Assembly: GCA_001899635.1 (NCBI GenBank)
Contig: MKVQ01000001.1
Location: 325,441 to 389,440, forward strand
Direction of reading: 5' to 3'
Length of the DNA stretch: 64,000 bases
Origin: Myxococcales bacterium 68-20
GTDB taxonomy: Bacteria > Myxococcota_A > Polyangia > Polyangiales > Polyangiaceae
A program made the translations under genes and the position numbers. Below the pieces are notes generated by a model. The model worked only from the letters and a program-made list of their open reading frames with translations, made no database searches and had not been told where the DNA came from. This document shows positions 9,740 to 18,238 of this stretch, one piece after another (the first letter of the stretch is position 1; each line of letters opens with the position of its first letter).

Positions 9740-10573
9740 ATGCTCGAGCGTTTCGGTGCTCTCGTTGACTCCGTTCGGCGTTCGTCGGACGGCGTCGGAT
9801 CCTGTCGACTGCGCCCGGCGAACGGCTTTGCGGTGGCTCGTGTCGTTGCGCTCGCGCTCGTCGCCGCGGGCTGCTCGACCGCGAGTGGCGCTCAGCCGAG
9901 CCGGCCGGTCGCTGCGGCGTCGCCGCCGAAAGACGACGGCAAGCAGGCCCAGGGCGGCACCGGCGGCGACAGCCACTCCGCGGCCCTCGAGCAGCTCAAG
10001 GTCGCGCCCATCACGCGGAAGCCCGACCGTCAGAACGCGGTGCACGTTCCGCTACCCGATGCCGAGCACTGGACGCGGGTTCGGTTCCTGACGCTCAAGA
10101 GCCTCGTCGGCTTCCGCTACGGCAAGGACCACCACGCGATCTTCGCCGGCTTCGTCACGCACGTGGACGACAACTCGGTGCAGGGCGCATGCAACAAGAG
10201 CTTCGAGCAGATGGCGGCGCCATGGGTCGACGCCTTCGAGGTCGAGCTCAAGCACGAGCCGCCGGTCGCCTTCACGTGGAGCGCGCCGCAGCCGCCCGTA
10301 CCGTCCGGGAGCGCTCCGCCGGTGAAGAAGATCAGCATCGTCGACGTGGATCCTCTCCGTGCGAAGACGGCGACGGTGCTCGCGCGCGAGTCGTACGAGG
10401 CGGCCTGGGCGGCGTACCCCGCGTGGGGCGAGAAGGCGTGCCTCGTGCTGGGCGTCGCGATCCCGGCGCGCGACGACCCCCAGCGCGCTCGCGCGGTGCG
10501 CGACCGCTTCCTCCAGGAGGTCTTCCCGAAGGTCGCGGTCACCAGCCACGAAGAGCCGAAGGAGCGCTACTGA
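9740..10573 (+). CDS. hypothetical lipoprotein
   Basis: 277 residues from the ATG at 9740. A hydrophobic stretch VARVVALALVAAGC ends in a lipobox-like AAGC, so the mature protein is probably a lipoprotein. The n-region is unusually long with this start; a GTG at 9833 would give a very short signal instead. A Ser/Pro/Gly linker is followed by a globular domain with no motif I recognise (DAEHWTRVRF, FVTHVDDNSVQGACNKSFEQM). It diverges from the MoxR operon and converges on xthA. No function is proposed. Confidence 0.65.
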   Translation: MLERFGALVDSVRRSSDGVGSCRLRPANGFAVARVVALALVAAGCSTASGAQPSRPVAAASPPKDDGKQAQGGTGGDSHSAALEQLKVAPITRKPDRQNAVHVPLPDAEHWTRVRFLTLKSLVGFRYGKDHHAIFAGFVTHVDDNSVQGACNKSFEQMAAPWVDAFEVELKHEPPVAFTWSAPQPPVPSGSAPPVKKISIVDVDPLRAKTATVLARESYEAAWAAYPAWGEKACLVLGVAIPARDDPQRARAVRDRFLQEVFPKVAVTSHEEPKERY

Positions 10574-10594
10574 TCGCGAGACGACGAGTCGTCG

Positions 10595-11374
10595 TCAGTC
10601 GAGGACGGCGACGACCGGCGCGTGATCCGAGGGGATCGAGCCCGAGGTCTTGCCCTTCTTGCGGTAGTCGCGATCGACGTACACGTCCTTGACGCGGTTC
10701 GCGACCACCGGCGTGGCGAGGAGCAGATCGATCCGCAGCCCTTCCTTCTTGTGAAAGGAGCCGGCGCGGTAGTCCCACCACGAGAACCCGGGCTCTTCCG
10801 GATAACGCGAGCGGAAGAGATCGACGAGACCCGCCGCGCGCAGCCGCTCGATCAGGGCGCGCTCCTCGTCCGTGTGGAAGATGCGTCCTTTGAAGCGGAG
10901 CCCGCCGTACGAATCGAGGTCGGTCCAGCAGACGTTGAAGTCGCCACCGAGGACGAGCGGGGCGTTCTTGTCGGCCCGCGACTCCACGTACGTCGCCAGC
11001 CGATCGAGCCAGCCGAGCTTCATCTTGTAGTCGGCGTGCGAGAGCGTCTTGCCGTTCGGGACGTAGATGCTGGCGACCTCGAGGCCGTGCACCTTCGCCA
11101 CTACGAAGCGTGCTCCGTGCTCGCCCGCACCGGGGAGCTCGCGCATCACGAGCTCGGGGCGCTCTTTCGCGAGCACGGCGACGCCGTTCCATCCCTGCTG
11201 GCCGACGAGCTCCGCCTGATAGCCCGACGCCCGAAGCTCGAGGTGAGGGAAGTCATCCTCGACGACCTTGAGCTCTTGGAGGCAGACGATGTCGGGTTGG
11301 CGTTCGGCGAGGAACTCGGCCAGTCGCTGGGACCGCGCGCGGATCCCGTTCACGTTCCAGGTCGCGAGGAGCAC
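10595..11374 (-). CDS. xthA: exodeoxyribonuclease III
   Basis: 259 residues, full length for an ExoIII/APE1-type enzyme that acts as AP endonuclease and 3' exonuclease in base excision repair. Family motifs occur in order: TWNVNGIRAR at the N-terminus, LQELK with the metal-binding glutamate, YVPNGK, GGDFNV with catalytic Asp and Asn, and the C-terminal SDHAPVV with the catalytic His. The start codon is GTG. It lies 47 bp after the antiporter-EIIA gene on the same strand, so the two may be co-transcribed even though the functions are unrelated. Confidence 0.93.
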   Translation of the reverse strand: MLLATWNVNGIRARSQRLAEFLAERQPDIVCLQELKVVEDDFPHLELRASGYQAELVGQQGWNGVAVLAKERPELVMRELPGAGEHGARFVVAKVHGLEVASIYVPNGKTLSHADYKMKLGWLDRLATYVESRADKNAPLVLGGDFNVCWTDLDSYGGLRFKGRIFHTDEERALIERLRAAGLVDLFRSRYPEEPGFSWWDYRAGSFHKKEGLRIDLLLATPVVANRVKDVYVDRDYRKKGKTSGSIPSDHAPVVAVLD

Positions 11375-11421
11375 CAGGGCTCTCTAGAACGGCCGGCTCT
11401 CACTGTCGACCGTGTCTATCC

Positions 11422-13173
11422 TCAGATGTCGGCGAGGCTCGGGATCCTCACGCCGGGGGCCTGACCGGCGATCCGGCGGCCGTGCTCGTCGAGGCAACGG
11501 ACGGCCTCCTCGAGCGACGTGGCGCCGAGCAGCGCTTCGCGAGCTGCCTCGTCGAAGACCGAGCGCGAGAGCGCCGCGAGCACGCGGACCTCCTCTTCGT
11601 AGGCACGCGGAGGCAGGAGAAGGAGGAAGACGATCCGCGCCGGTCGGCCGTCCGGCGCGTTGAAGTCGATCCCGGTGGGCGAGAGCCCCAGCGCTACGAC
11701 CGGCTTCGTGAGCCCTTCGACTGCTGCATGCGGGATCGCGACGTCGTCGCCGAGGCCCGTCGGCGCGACGAGCTCGCGCTCGAGCACCGAGATGAGTGCC
11801 GGCTCGACGAGGTCGCCGATCGACGGACGGAGCGCGCGTCCGAGCTCCTCGATCGCGTGCGCGGACGTGGACGACGAGAGCAGCGGGATGAATGCGCCCT
11901 CGCGGACGAGCCCGGCGGCGTCGTCGGGGCGGATCCCGCCGCGGCCCGCGGAAGGGTAGAGCAGTCGCTTCATCGAAGGCCCTGCGAGGAGCGACGTCGC
12001 GATGGCCATCGTGACGAGCGCGACGAACACGCTGTCGTTGATGACCTTCGCCTCGCGCGCGAGGAGCGCGAGGAGGATCTCCATCGCGCCCCGAGCGTTG
12101 AGCCCGAACCCGACAGCGAGCGACTCCCTCCACGGCAGCCCGGTGAAGCGCGCGCCGCCGGCGCACCCGATGAGCTTCGCCGCCGTCGCTACGAGGAAGA
12201 CGACGAGGCAGAGCACGGGATCGAAGTTCGCGACGAAGTCGACGTGCAGGGCGACGGACGCGAAGAAGACGGGGGCGAAGACGTTGGTGACGAACTGGTG
12301 GATCGTCTGGCGCGTCCGCTCGCGTAGACGGGGCGAGTCGCCGAACGCGACACCGACGACGAATCCACCGAGGACGGCGTGGACGCCGATCGCCTGGGTG
12401 ACGGCGGCGCCGAGCATGGCGACGACGGCGACGAGCGAGAGGACGCGTCCCGGGGCGAGCTCGCCGTTCTGCTCGATCGCGGCGAGGACGCGGTCGATGA
12501 CGCGCCGTCCAGGGATCAGGCAGAGGAGCGCGAACCCGGTCGCAAGGACGATGGTGCGGACCAGGACGCCGAGCTCGATCCCGCCGCCTTGCATCGGACC
12601 GAGGAGGACGCTGAACGCGACCCATCCGATGAGATCGTCGAGCATCGCGACCGTCATCACGAGCAGCCCGACGTCGGTCTTGAAGAGTCCGAGATCGAGC
12701 AGTGTCTTCGCGACCACCGGCAGCGCCGAGATCGAGAGCGCGACGCCCATGAAGATGGCGAAGAGCCCGCGATGATCCGGTGCGCCGACCACGGAGTCGG
12801 GGACGAGGTAGCCGAGGACCAGGCCGCCCGCGAGCGGCATGACGATGCCGAGCGCGGCGACGACGAGCGCGCTCTTGCCGCGACGGCGGACGATCCCGAG
12901 ATCGACCTCGAGGCCTGCGACGACGAGGAGGAGGACGACCGCGACGGTGGTGTACCCGGAGAGCATCTCCGCGGGCGCGCCCGTCGGGAACAGCCAGGCA
13001 TGGACGCCGGGCAGCACGCGCTGGAGACCGGTCGCTCCGAGGAGAAGGCCGGTGAGGAGCTCGCCGACGACGAGCGGCAGGCCGAAGGCGCGCGCGGCCT
13101 CGCCGAGGAGGCGCGCGACGCCGAGGATCAGCCCGAGCGAGAGGAGGAATACGAGCGCATCTTGACCGTGCAC
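11422..13173 (-). CDS. CPA2-type cation:proton antiporter fused to a PTS EIIA domain
   Basis: 583 residues. The first 400 hold about 12 hydrophobic helices of the monovalent cation:proton antiporter-2 fold (LPLVVGELLTGLLLG, VLGGFVVGVAFGDS, GLNARGAMEILLA). Residues about 435-580 form a fructose/mannitol-type EIIA domain with the phospho-acceptor context DDVAIPHAAVEG (His482) and the following GIDFNAPDGRPARIVFLLL. The GTG at 13173 is preferred because a strong GGGGGAGG precedes it. The fusion suggests control of ion exchange by PTS phosphorylation state; this is inferred from architecture only, and no other PTS gene lies in the window. It follows the isocitrate dehydrogenase gene by 34 bp. Confidence 0.88.
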   Translation of the reverse strand: MHGQDALVFLLSLGLILGVARLLGEAARAFGLPLVVGELLTGLLLGATGLQRVLPGVHAWLFPTGAPAEMLSGYTTVAVVLLLVVAGLEVDLGIVRRRGKSALVVAALGIVMPLAGGLVLGYLVPDSVVGAPDHRGLFAIFMGVALSISALPVVAKTLLDLGLFKTDVGLLVMTVAMLDDLIGWVAFSVLLGPMQGGGIELGVLVRTIVLATGFALLCLIPGRRVIDRVLAAIEQNGELAPGRVLSLVAVVAMLGAAVTQAIGVHAVLGGFVVGVAFGDSPRLRERTRQTIHQFVTNVFAPVFFASVALHVDFVANFDPVLCLVVFLVATAAKLIGCAGGARFTGLPWRESLAVGFGLNARGAMEILLALLAREAKVINDSVFVALVTMAIATSLLAGPSMKRLLYPSAGRGGIRPDDAAGLVREGAFIPLLSSSTSAHAIEELGRALRPSIGDLVEPALISVLERELVAPTGLGDDVAIPHAAVEGLTKPVVALGLSPTGIDFNAPDGRPARIVFLLLLPPRAYEEEVRVLAALSRSVFDEAAREALLGATSLEEAVRCLDEHGRRIAGQAPGVRIPSLADI

Positions 13174-13207
13174 GACCTCCCCCTCCCCCCGAGAGCGCAC
13201 TCTCCCG

Positions 13208-14212
13208 TCAGGCGCGGCCGACCGCCTCGCACAGCGCTCGGGTGTACTCCTCCGTGCCCGCAGTTCCGCCGAGGTCGGCGGTCCGCACGCCGCTCTCGAA
13301 CGTTGCGAGCAGCCCCTTCTCGATCTTCTGCGCCGCGGTGTGCTCGCCGAGGTGGTGGAGCATCATCACGCCGCTCTGGATGAGCGCGGTCGGATTGGCG
13401 AGGCCCATGCCCGCGATGTCCGGTGCCGTGCCGTGGACCGCCTCGAACACCGCGGCCTCGAGCCCGATGTTCGCGCCGGGCACGATCCCGAGACCGCCGA
13501 CGAGGCCGGCGCCGAGATCGCTCAGGATGTCTCCGTAGAGGTTCTCCGTGACGATGACGTCGAGCTTGTTCGCGTTCTTGACCATCTGCATGGCGCACGC
13601 GTCGACGATCACCTCGTGCGGCTCGATCCGCGGATGCTTGAGTGCGACCTTGCGGAAGCACTCCAGCAGGAGGCCGTCGGAGAGCTTCATGATGTTCGCC
13701 TTGTGGACGACAGTAACGCGCTTGCGACCCAGCCGCTCGGCGTAGTCGAAGGCGTACTCGCAGATGCGAGTGCAGGCGCGCTCGGTGATGAGCTTCATCG
13801 ACTGCGCGACGCCCGGCATGATCATGAGCTCGAGGCCTGCGTAGAGGTCCTCGGTGTTCTCACGAACGATGACGATGTCCGTGCCCTCGAACCTCGGTTC
13901 GATCCCGGGCAAGCTCCGGACCGGACGGACGTTCGCGTAGAGGTCGAGCGCCTGGCGGAGCGTGACGTTCACGGAACGGAAGCCCTTGCCGATCGGTGTA
14001 CCGATCGGGCCCTTGAGCGCGACTTTGTTCCTGCGAATCGACTCGAGGACTTCGTCCGGCAGAGTCGTGCCGCGCTTCTCGGCGACGGCGGCGCCTGCCT
14101 CCTGTACCTCCCAGTCGATGACGACGCCGGAGGCGGCCAGAACCCGTCGTGTGGCGTTCGCCACCTCCGGTCCAATTCCATCCCCCGGAATGAGCGTGAT
14201 CGTATGGGCCAT
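13208..14212 (-). CDS. isocitrate dehydrogenase (NAD-type), isocitrate/isopropylmalate family
   Basis: 334 residues from MAHTITLIPGDGIGPEV, the canonical family N-terminus; an upstream extension is open but does not resemble the family. Substrate and metal motifs are present: LDLYANVRPVRSLPG, IVRENTEDLYAG, VTENLYGDILSDLGAG and HGTAPDIAGMGLANPTA. The TEDLYAG form and short length are typical of NAD-dependent isocitrate dehydrogenases, the TCA enzyme making 2-oxoglutarate; homoisocitrate or isopropylmalate activity cannot be excluded from sequence alone. It diverges from an alpha/beta hydrolase with only 31 bp between start codons. No Shine-Dalgarno is present; TACGCT lies 11 bases before the ATG. 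Confidence 0.85.
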   Translation of the reverse strand: MAHTITLIPGDGIGPEVANATRRVLAASGVVIDWEVQEAGAAVAEKRGTTLPDEVLESIRRNKVALKGPIGTPIGKGFRSVNVTLRQALDLYANVRPVRSLPGIEPRFEGTDIVIVRENTEDLYAGLELMIMPGVAQSMKLITERACTRICEYAFDYAERLGRKRVTVVHKANIMKLSDGLLLECFRKVALKHPRIEPHEVIVDACAMQMVKNANKLDVIVTENLYGDILSDLGAGLVGGLGIVPGANIGLEAAVFEAVHGTAPDIAGMGLANPTALIQSGVMMLHHLGEHTAAQKIEKGLLATFESGVRTADLGGTAGTEEYTRALCEAVGRA

Positions 14213-14243
14213 TAGCGCTCGCCAGCGTACTCTGTGCGGCGCG
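14213..14243. promoter_or_regulatory. 31-bp divergent promoter region with back-to-back -10 elements
   Basis: On the minus strand TACGCT (14229 down to 14224) faces the isocitrate dehydrogenase ATG, 11 bases away. On the plus strand TACTCT (14228-14233) faces the hydrolase ATG, 10 bases away. The two hexamers share the same TA base pairs. Any -35 contacts would lie inside the opposite coding region, and no good TTGACA match is seen there. Confidence 0.45.
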
Positions 14244-15149
14244 ATGACGAAAGCTTCTGTCTCCGCGAATGTGCTTCGGCTCGAATCGAACGGGCTCGAG
14301 CACAGCATCCTCGAGTGGCCCTGCCGCGGGGAATCGAAGCGTTCAGCAGCGTCCGCGCATACGGTTCTGCTTGTGCACGGCTACATGGACGCGGCGGGCA
14401 CATGGGACCGCGTCGCGCCGGCGCTCGCGGCGGCCGGGTATCGCGTGCTCGCTCCCGACATGCGGGGCTTCGGCGCCGGCGGCCGGGCGCCGCGTGGAAG
14501 CTACTACCACTTCGCCGACTACGTCGCCGACCTTGCCGGTCTGGTCGAGGCCCTCTCGCCGAACGACCCCGTCGCGCTCGTCGGTCACTCGATGGGCGGC
14601 ACGATCACGACGCTCTACGCGGGGGCGTTTCCGGAGCGGGTCGTCCGCCTCGCGAACCTCGAAGGGCTCGGCCCGCCCGACAACCCGTGGGAAAGCGGCC
14701 CGACGCGCATGCGTCGATGGATCGAGGACCTCCGCAGCGTGCGCTCGCGCGGAGAGACGGCGCCTCTGCGTCGAGAGGACGCCCGGCGGCGCCTCATCAC
14801 GAACCACCCCGGAGTGCCCCGCGAGGTGCTCGATCATCGGCTGCCCCACCTCGTCCACGAGACGACCGACGTCGAAGGTGCTTCGCGTGTGGTGTGGCGC
14901 TACGACCCGTTGCATCGTACGACATCGCCTGTCCCGTTCTTTGCGAAGCTCTTCGTCGAGTTCGCCCGGCTCGTCACCTGTCCCGTCCTCTTCGTCTCGG
15001 GCGGCTCCACCGGCTATCACGTGCCTGACGAGGAGGAGCGCCTGGCCGCGTTCGTCCACGTCGATCGCGTGACGCTCGAGGGCGCAGGGCACATGCTGCA
15101 CTGGACGCAGCCGGCTGAGCTTGCGACCTTGCTCGTCGATTTCCTCTGA
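14244..15149 (+). CDS. alpha/beta hydrolase
   Basis: 301 residues. The fold's landmarks are clear: VLLVHGYMDAAGTWD with the oxyanion HG, nucleophile elbow VGHSMGG, an acid-bearing segment near LFVSGGSTGYHV, and catalytic His in EGAGHMLHW close to the C-terminus. No signal peptide, so it is probably cytosolic. The substrate is unknown; the set of motifs would fit an esterase, epoxide hydrolase or similar enzyme. The ATG at 14244 is the first methionine in frame near the domain. It is transcribed divergently from the isocitrate dehydrogenase gene. Confidence 0.85.
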   Translation: MTKASVSANVLRLESNGLEHSILEWPCRGESKRSAASAHTVLLVHGYMDAAGTWDRVAPALAAAGYRVLAPDMRGFGAGGRAPRGSYYHFADYVADLAGLVEALSPNDPVALVGHSMGGTITTLYAGAFPERVVRLANLEGLGPPDNPWESGPTRMRRWIEDLRSVRSRGETAPLRREDARRRLITNHPGVPREVLDHRLPHLVHETTDVEGASRVVWRYDPLHRTTSPVPFFAKLFVEFARLVTCPVLFVSGGSTGYHVPDEEERLAAFVHVDRVTLEGAGHMLHWTQPAELATLLVDFL

Positions 15150-15205
15150 TCAATGGGGCGCTAGCCTCAATCCCGCTCGGTTAGGCCGCGGTCACCGGAG
15201 ACAGA

Positions 15206-15277
15206 AACAGGAAGGCGGGAAGGCGGGAAGAGTTTATTGATCAAACTATGAGCTTCCCGCCTCCCCGCCTTCCTGTT
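15206..15277. repeat. 25-bp inverted repeat with an inner dyad
   Basis: Arms 15206-15230 and 15253-15277 match at 24 of 25 bases (purine-rich AACAGGAAGGCGGGAAGG type). The 22-base centre contains a second dyad, AGTTT (15231-15235) with AAACT (15243-15247). It sits between the hydrolase gene and mntP. It could act as a bidirectional terminator, but neither arm is followed by a T run, so a small mobile palindromic element is equally possible. Confidence 0.7.
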
Positions 15278-15297
15278 GAATCTCTCTGTCGGTTCGC

Positions 15298-15324
15298 TTG
15301 AACGAACGGCATTGGCGCTAGCCT
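15298..15324 (+). promoter_or_regulatory. possible sigma-70 promoter of mntP
   Basis: TTGAAC (15298-15303) and TAGCCT (15319-15324) are separated by 15 bases, slightly short, with the ATG of mntP 18 bases further on. No manganese (yybP-ykoY) riboswitch consensus was recognised in the 193-bp leader. Confidence 0.35.
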
Positions 15325-15342
15325 CGAGTTCGAGCTTCCTTC

Positions 15343-15918
15343 ATGTCGTTCTTCGAAATCGTCGTACTCGCCGTCGCCCTCGCCATGGATGCGATGGCCG
15401 TCGCTGGCGCTCGCGGCCTTGCTGCGAAGGCCGTCCGTGCGCGCGACGCGCTCCTCATCGCCGCGTTCTTCGGCGGAGCTCAGGCGTTGATGCCGGCGCT
15501 GGGATGGGCGCTCGGAGCGTCGTTCGCTTCACGCATCACCGGCTGGGGACACTGGCTCACGTTTCTCGTCCTCGGCGGGATCGGCATCAAGATGATCCAC
15601 GAGGCAGTCGGCGCGTCCGACGACCCCGAGGATCAGCGCGATGCCGCGCATCCGTTCGGGCTGAAGGTCCTCGCCGTGCTCGCGGTGGCGACGAGCATCG
15701 ACGCGCTCGCGGCCGGCGTCACCCTCGCCATGCGCAACGCGAGCATCGTCCGCGCCTGCGCGACGATCGGAGTCGTGACGGCCGTGCTCTCGTTCGCCGG
15801 TGTCTACGTCGGCCATCGCTTCGGCGCGCGCGTCGGCAAGCGGCTGGACGTCTTCGGCGGCGTCGTCCTCGTCGTCCTCGCGGTGAAGGTGCTCGTCGAG
15901 CACTTCCTCGCTGCGTGA
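15343..15918 (+). CDS. mntP: MntP-family manganese efflux pump
   Basis: 191 residues, the usual MntP length, with six hydrophobic helices in two repeated halves. The membrane-embedded acidic motifs are present in both halves: ALAMDAMAVAGARG (Asp near residue 16) and ATSIDALAAGVTLA (Asp near residue 120). Glycine-rich helix GGIGIKMIHEA follows the third segment. The family exports Mn2+ and relieves manganese stress. It appears to be a single-gene unit. Confidence 0.92.
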   Translation: MSFFEIVVLAVALAMDAMAVAGARGLAAKAVRARDALLIAAFFGGAQALMPALGWALGASFASRITGWGHWLTFLVLGGIGIKMIHEAVGASDDPEDQRDAAHPFGLKVLAVLAVATSIDALAAGVTLAMRNASIVRACATIGVVTAVLSFAGVYVGHRFGARVGKRLDVFGGVVLVVLAVKVLVEHFLAA

Positions 15919-15951
15919 CGTGCGCCGCTGCGGGCGAGCGACGCGCGCGCT

Positions 15952-16878
15952 CTAACGAGCGCCGTCGCCCAGCGCGAGCGCGGCGCGAGCGACGAGGATG
16001 GTGTCGCCGTCGACGGCGGGCGAGGGGAGCTGGTCGCCTGGCCGAGCGCTCCGAGCGAACGTCTCGAGCGCGGCCTTCGCGGCGGCGCTCAGCCGGACCT
16101 GTGCGAGCCGATCGCGATCGACGACGTGCGCCTTCGGGCGATCGGCGTCGTTCACGCCACGCTCACCGAGCACGGCCTCCACAGCCTCCGCGATGGCGGG
16201 GCGTGATGGAGTACCGCCGTTCAGGCGCACGAGGAGATCCTCGCCGAGCTTCTTCGCGACTTCGGGCGCCTTCGCCTTGCGGTAGGCGCGCTCGATCTCG
16301 TCGTCGGATGCACGGTCCTTCCGGACGACGTGGAAGCCGTCCTTCGTGCGCACGGGTTGGGCCGTGGTCTTCCCCGGCTCGAGCGCGGCGAATGCGGCGC
16401 TCAATGCCGGTGGGAGCTCCTTCACTTGCTCGGGCGTGTACTCGCCGCCGCTGTCCCGCGTGCTCGCGTCGTCGGACAGCTGCCTCGCGAGCTTCGCGAA
16501 GTCTTCGCCCTTGTCGAGGCGCGCGATGATCCCCTGCGCCTTCTTCTTCGCTGCGAGCCCGGGATCCTTCTCGCCGCCGGGGACCTTGACGAGGATGTGG
16601 TGAAACGAGCCGTTCGTCGCGGCGGCGTTCTCCGGTGCGTCGCTCCACGTCTTCAGGTCGGCCGGAGCGATCGGCAGGAGCCTCTCGACCCATCGCCGAT
16701 GGATGACGACGTACTCGACGACGAGCGGCGGCGTCTCCGGCGTCGTCGCCTCAGCGGGCTGCGGGTGTTTGGTGGGGGACGACGCGGGCGGAGCGGCTCC
16801 GCCGCAGCCTGCGAGCAGGGCCAAGGACAGCCCGAGCGCGAGCAGACTCGTTTGGCGCGGTTCCCTCGAGCGGATCAA
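15952..16878 (-). CDS. parvulin-type peptidyl-prolyl isomerase lipoprotein
   Basis: 308 residues. It starts with TTG at 16878, overlapping the stop codon of the M16 peptidase gene (TTGA), which implies coupled translation. Signal residues 1-24 end in LLAG-Cys25, so it is a lipoprotein. The parvulin/PpiC rotamase domain spans about residues 90-190: FHHILVKVPGG, KGEDFAKLARQLSDD, DSGGEY, then GFHVVRKD. The C-terminal 110 residues are helical and unassigned. It probably assists folding of exported proteins, together with the PpiD-like foldase encoded two genes upstream. Confidence 0.88.
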   Translation of the reverse strand: MIRSREPRQTSLLALGLSLALLAGCGGAAPPASSPTKHPQPAEATTPETPPLVVEYVVIHRRWVERLLPIAPADLKTWSDAPENAAATNGSFHHILVKVPGGEKDPGLAAKKKAQGIIARLDKGEDFAKLARQLSDDASTRDSGGEYTPEQVKELPPALSAAFAALEPGKTTAQPVRTKDGFHVVRKDRASDDEIERAYRKAKAPEVAKKLGEDLLVRLNGGTPSRPAIAEAVEAVLGERGVNDADRPKAHVVDRDRLAQVRLSAAAKAALETFARSARPGDQLPSPAVDGDTILVARAALALGDGAR

Positions 16879-18194
16879 GGCGCGACGTATCCCTTCACCA
16901 CGTCCTCGAGGCGACGGTCTTCACCGTCCTCGAGGAGCCCGACGGCGAGGACGTTCAAGCGATCCGGCTGGGCGACGAGCTCCGCCAGCGCGCGGATGTC
17001 CTCGCCCGTGACCGCAGCGTTCTTCTCTGCACGCTGCTCCGGCGTCTCGAGGCGATCGAACAACATGCCCACGCCGTAGAAGCCGGCGAGATCGTCGGGG
17101 GAGTCGAGCATCGTCCGCATGTCCCAGAGGTGGCGGCGGCGCGCCTTCTCGAGCTCCTCTTCCGAGGGGCCCGTGCGCGCAAGCTCGGCGAGGAGCGAGG
17201 TGATCTCGGTCGTGACCACGGCCGCGCGCGCGTGCTGGACGCCGGCGGCGAAGTCGACGATGCCGTCGTCGTCGTAGCCGTCGTAAGACGCGCTCACGTC
17301 GTAGCAGAGCCCCTTGTTGTCACAGACGCGGTGATAGAGTCGCGTCGACATGCCGTCGTCGAGGACGCGCATGAGCATGTCCATCGTGTGACGCTTCTCG
17401 GAGCCATCCGGCACGGCGCGGTAGCAGACACGGAGCTCCGTCTGGCTGGAGAGGTTCTCGACGAGCTCGAAGCGCGCGCGTGTTTGCGCGTGGACGGGCG
17501 CGACGCTCGTGACGCGCTCACCTCGCGGCATGCGAGCGAAGTGCTTGTTCGCGAGCTCGATCGCGCGATCCGGATCGACGTCGCCCGAGAAGACGAGGAC
17601 GGAGTTCGACCCGTTGTAGTGCCGGGCGTGGTGCTCCCTCAACATCGCCTGCGTGAAGGAGCGCACGCGCGTCTCGTCCCCGGTGATGGTGAAGCCGAGC
17701 GGGTGGTCCGGATAGATGAGCTGACGCGACAGGTTGTCGGCGTCGATCATCCGTCCCTCGTCGTCGAGGTCCTCGAGGATTTCCTCGCAGACGATCTCCT
17801 TCTCGATCTCGATGTCCGAGAAGATCGGATCGATCATGACCTCGGCGAAGAGGCCGGTCGCGTCCGCGAGCGTCTCGCCGGGGAGCGTCACGGAGAAGAC
17901 GCCGAAGTCCACTTGCGTCGCCGCGTAGAGGTAGCCGCCGAGGCTCTCGAACGCGAGGTTCACGTCGTGCGAGTGGGGGAGCCGCGGCGTCCCCCGATAG
18001 AGCATGTGCTCGAGGAAATGCGAGAGGCCGTTCTGCGCAGGCGTCTCGAAGCGGGAGCCGACGCGCACGTAGAGCGCCAGGTGCGCCCGATGGAGCTGCG
18101 GCTGGGGCGCGACGATGACCTCGAGCCCGTTGTCGAGCCTCGCGACGCGATGGGCGGAGGAGCGCCGGGCGATCGCCTGTCGGGTGATGTCCAT
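16875..18194 (-). CDS. M16 family zinc metallopeptidase
   Basis: 439 residues from ATG 18194 (a GTG directly before it is also possible). The inverted zinc motif HFLEH (His60, Glu63, His64 counting from the GTG) and the distal ligand region EKEIVCEEILE near residue 140 mark an active, catalytic-type M16 subunit; the C-terminal M16C domain follows. No signal peptide is evident, so the location is uncertain. It lies between the PpiD-like gene (44 bp gap) and the parvulin lipoprotein (overlap), which ties it to handling of exported or membrane proteins. Confidence 0.9.
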   Translation of the reverse strand: MDITRQAIARRSSAHRVARLDNGLEVIVAPQPQLHRAHLALYVRVGSRFETPAQNGLSHFLEHMLYRGTPRLPHSHDVNLAFESLGGYLYAATQVDFGVFSVTLPGETLADATGLFAEVMIDPIFSDIEIEKEIVCEEILEDLDDEGRMIDADNLSRQLIYPDHPLGFTITGDETRVRSFTQAMLREHHARHYNGSNSVLVFSGDVDPDRAIELANKHFARMPRGERVTSVAPVHAQTRARFELVENLSSQTELRVCYRAVPDGSEKRHTMDMLMRVLDDGMSTRLYHRVCDNKGLCYDVSASYDGYDDDGIVDFAAGVQHARAAVVTTEITSLLAELARTGPSEEELEKARRRHLWDMRTMLDSPDDLAGFYGVGMLFDRLETPEQRAEKNAAVTGEDIRALAELVAQPDRLNVLAVGLLEDGEDRRLEDVVKGYVAP

Positions 18195-18238
18195 CACCCG
18201 ACCTCGCTGCTGGACCAGCGCGCGCGCGTGCGCACGGC

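Noticed and set aside
15150-15342. A manganese (yybP-ykoY) riboswitch ahead of mntP
   Set aside because: The conserved loop sequences of that riboswitch were not found; the main structure is a simple inverted repeat.
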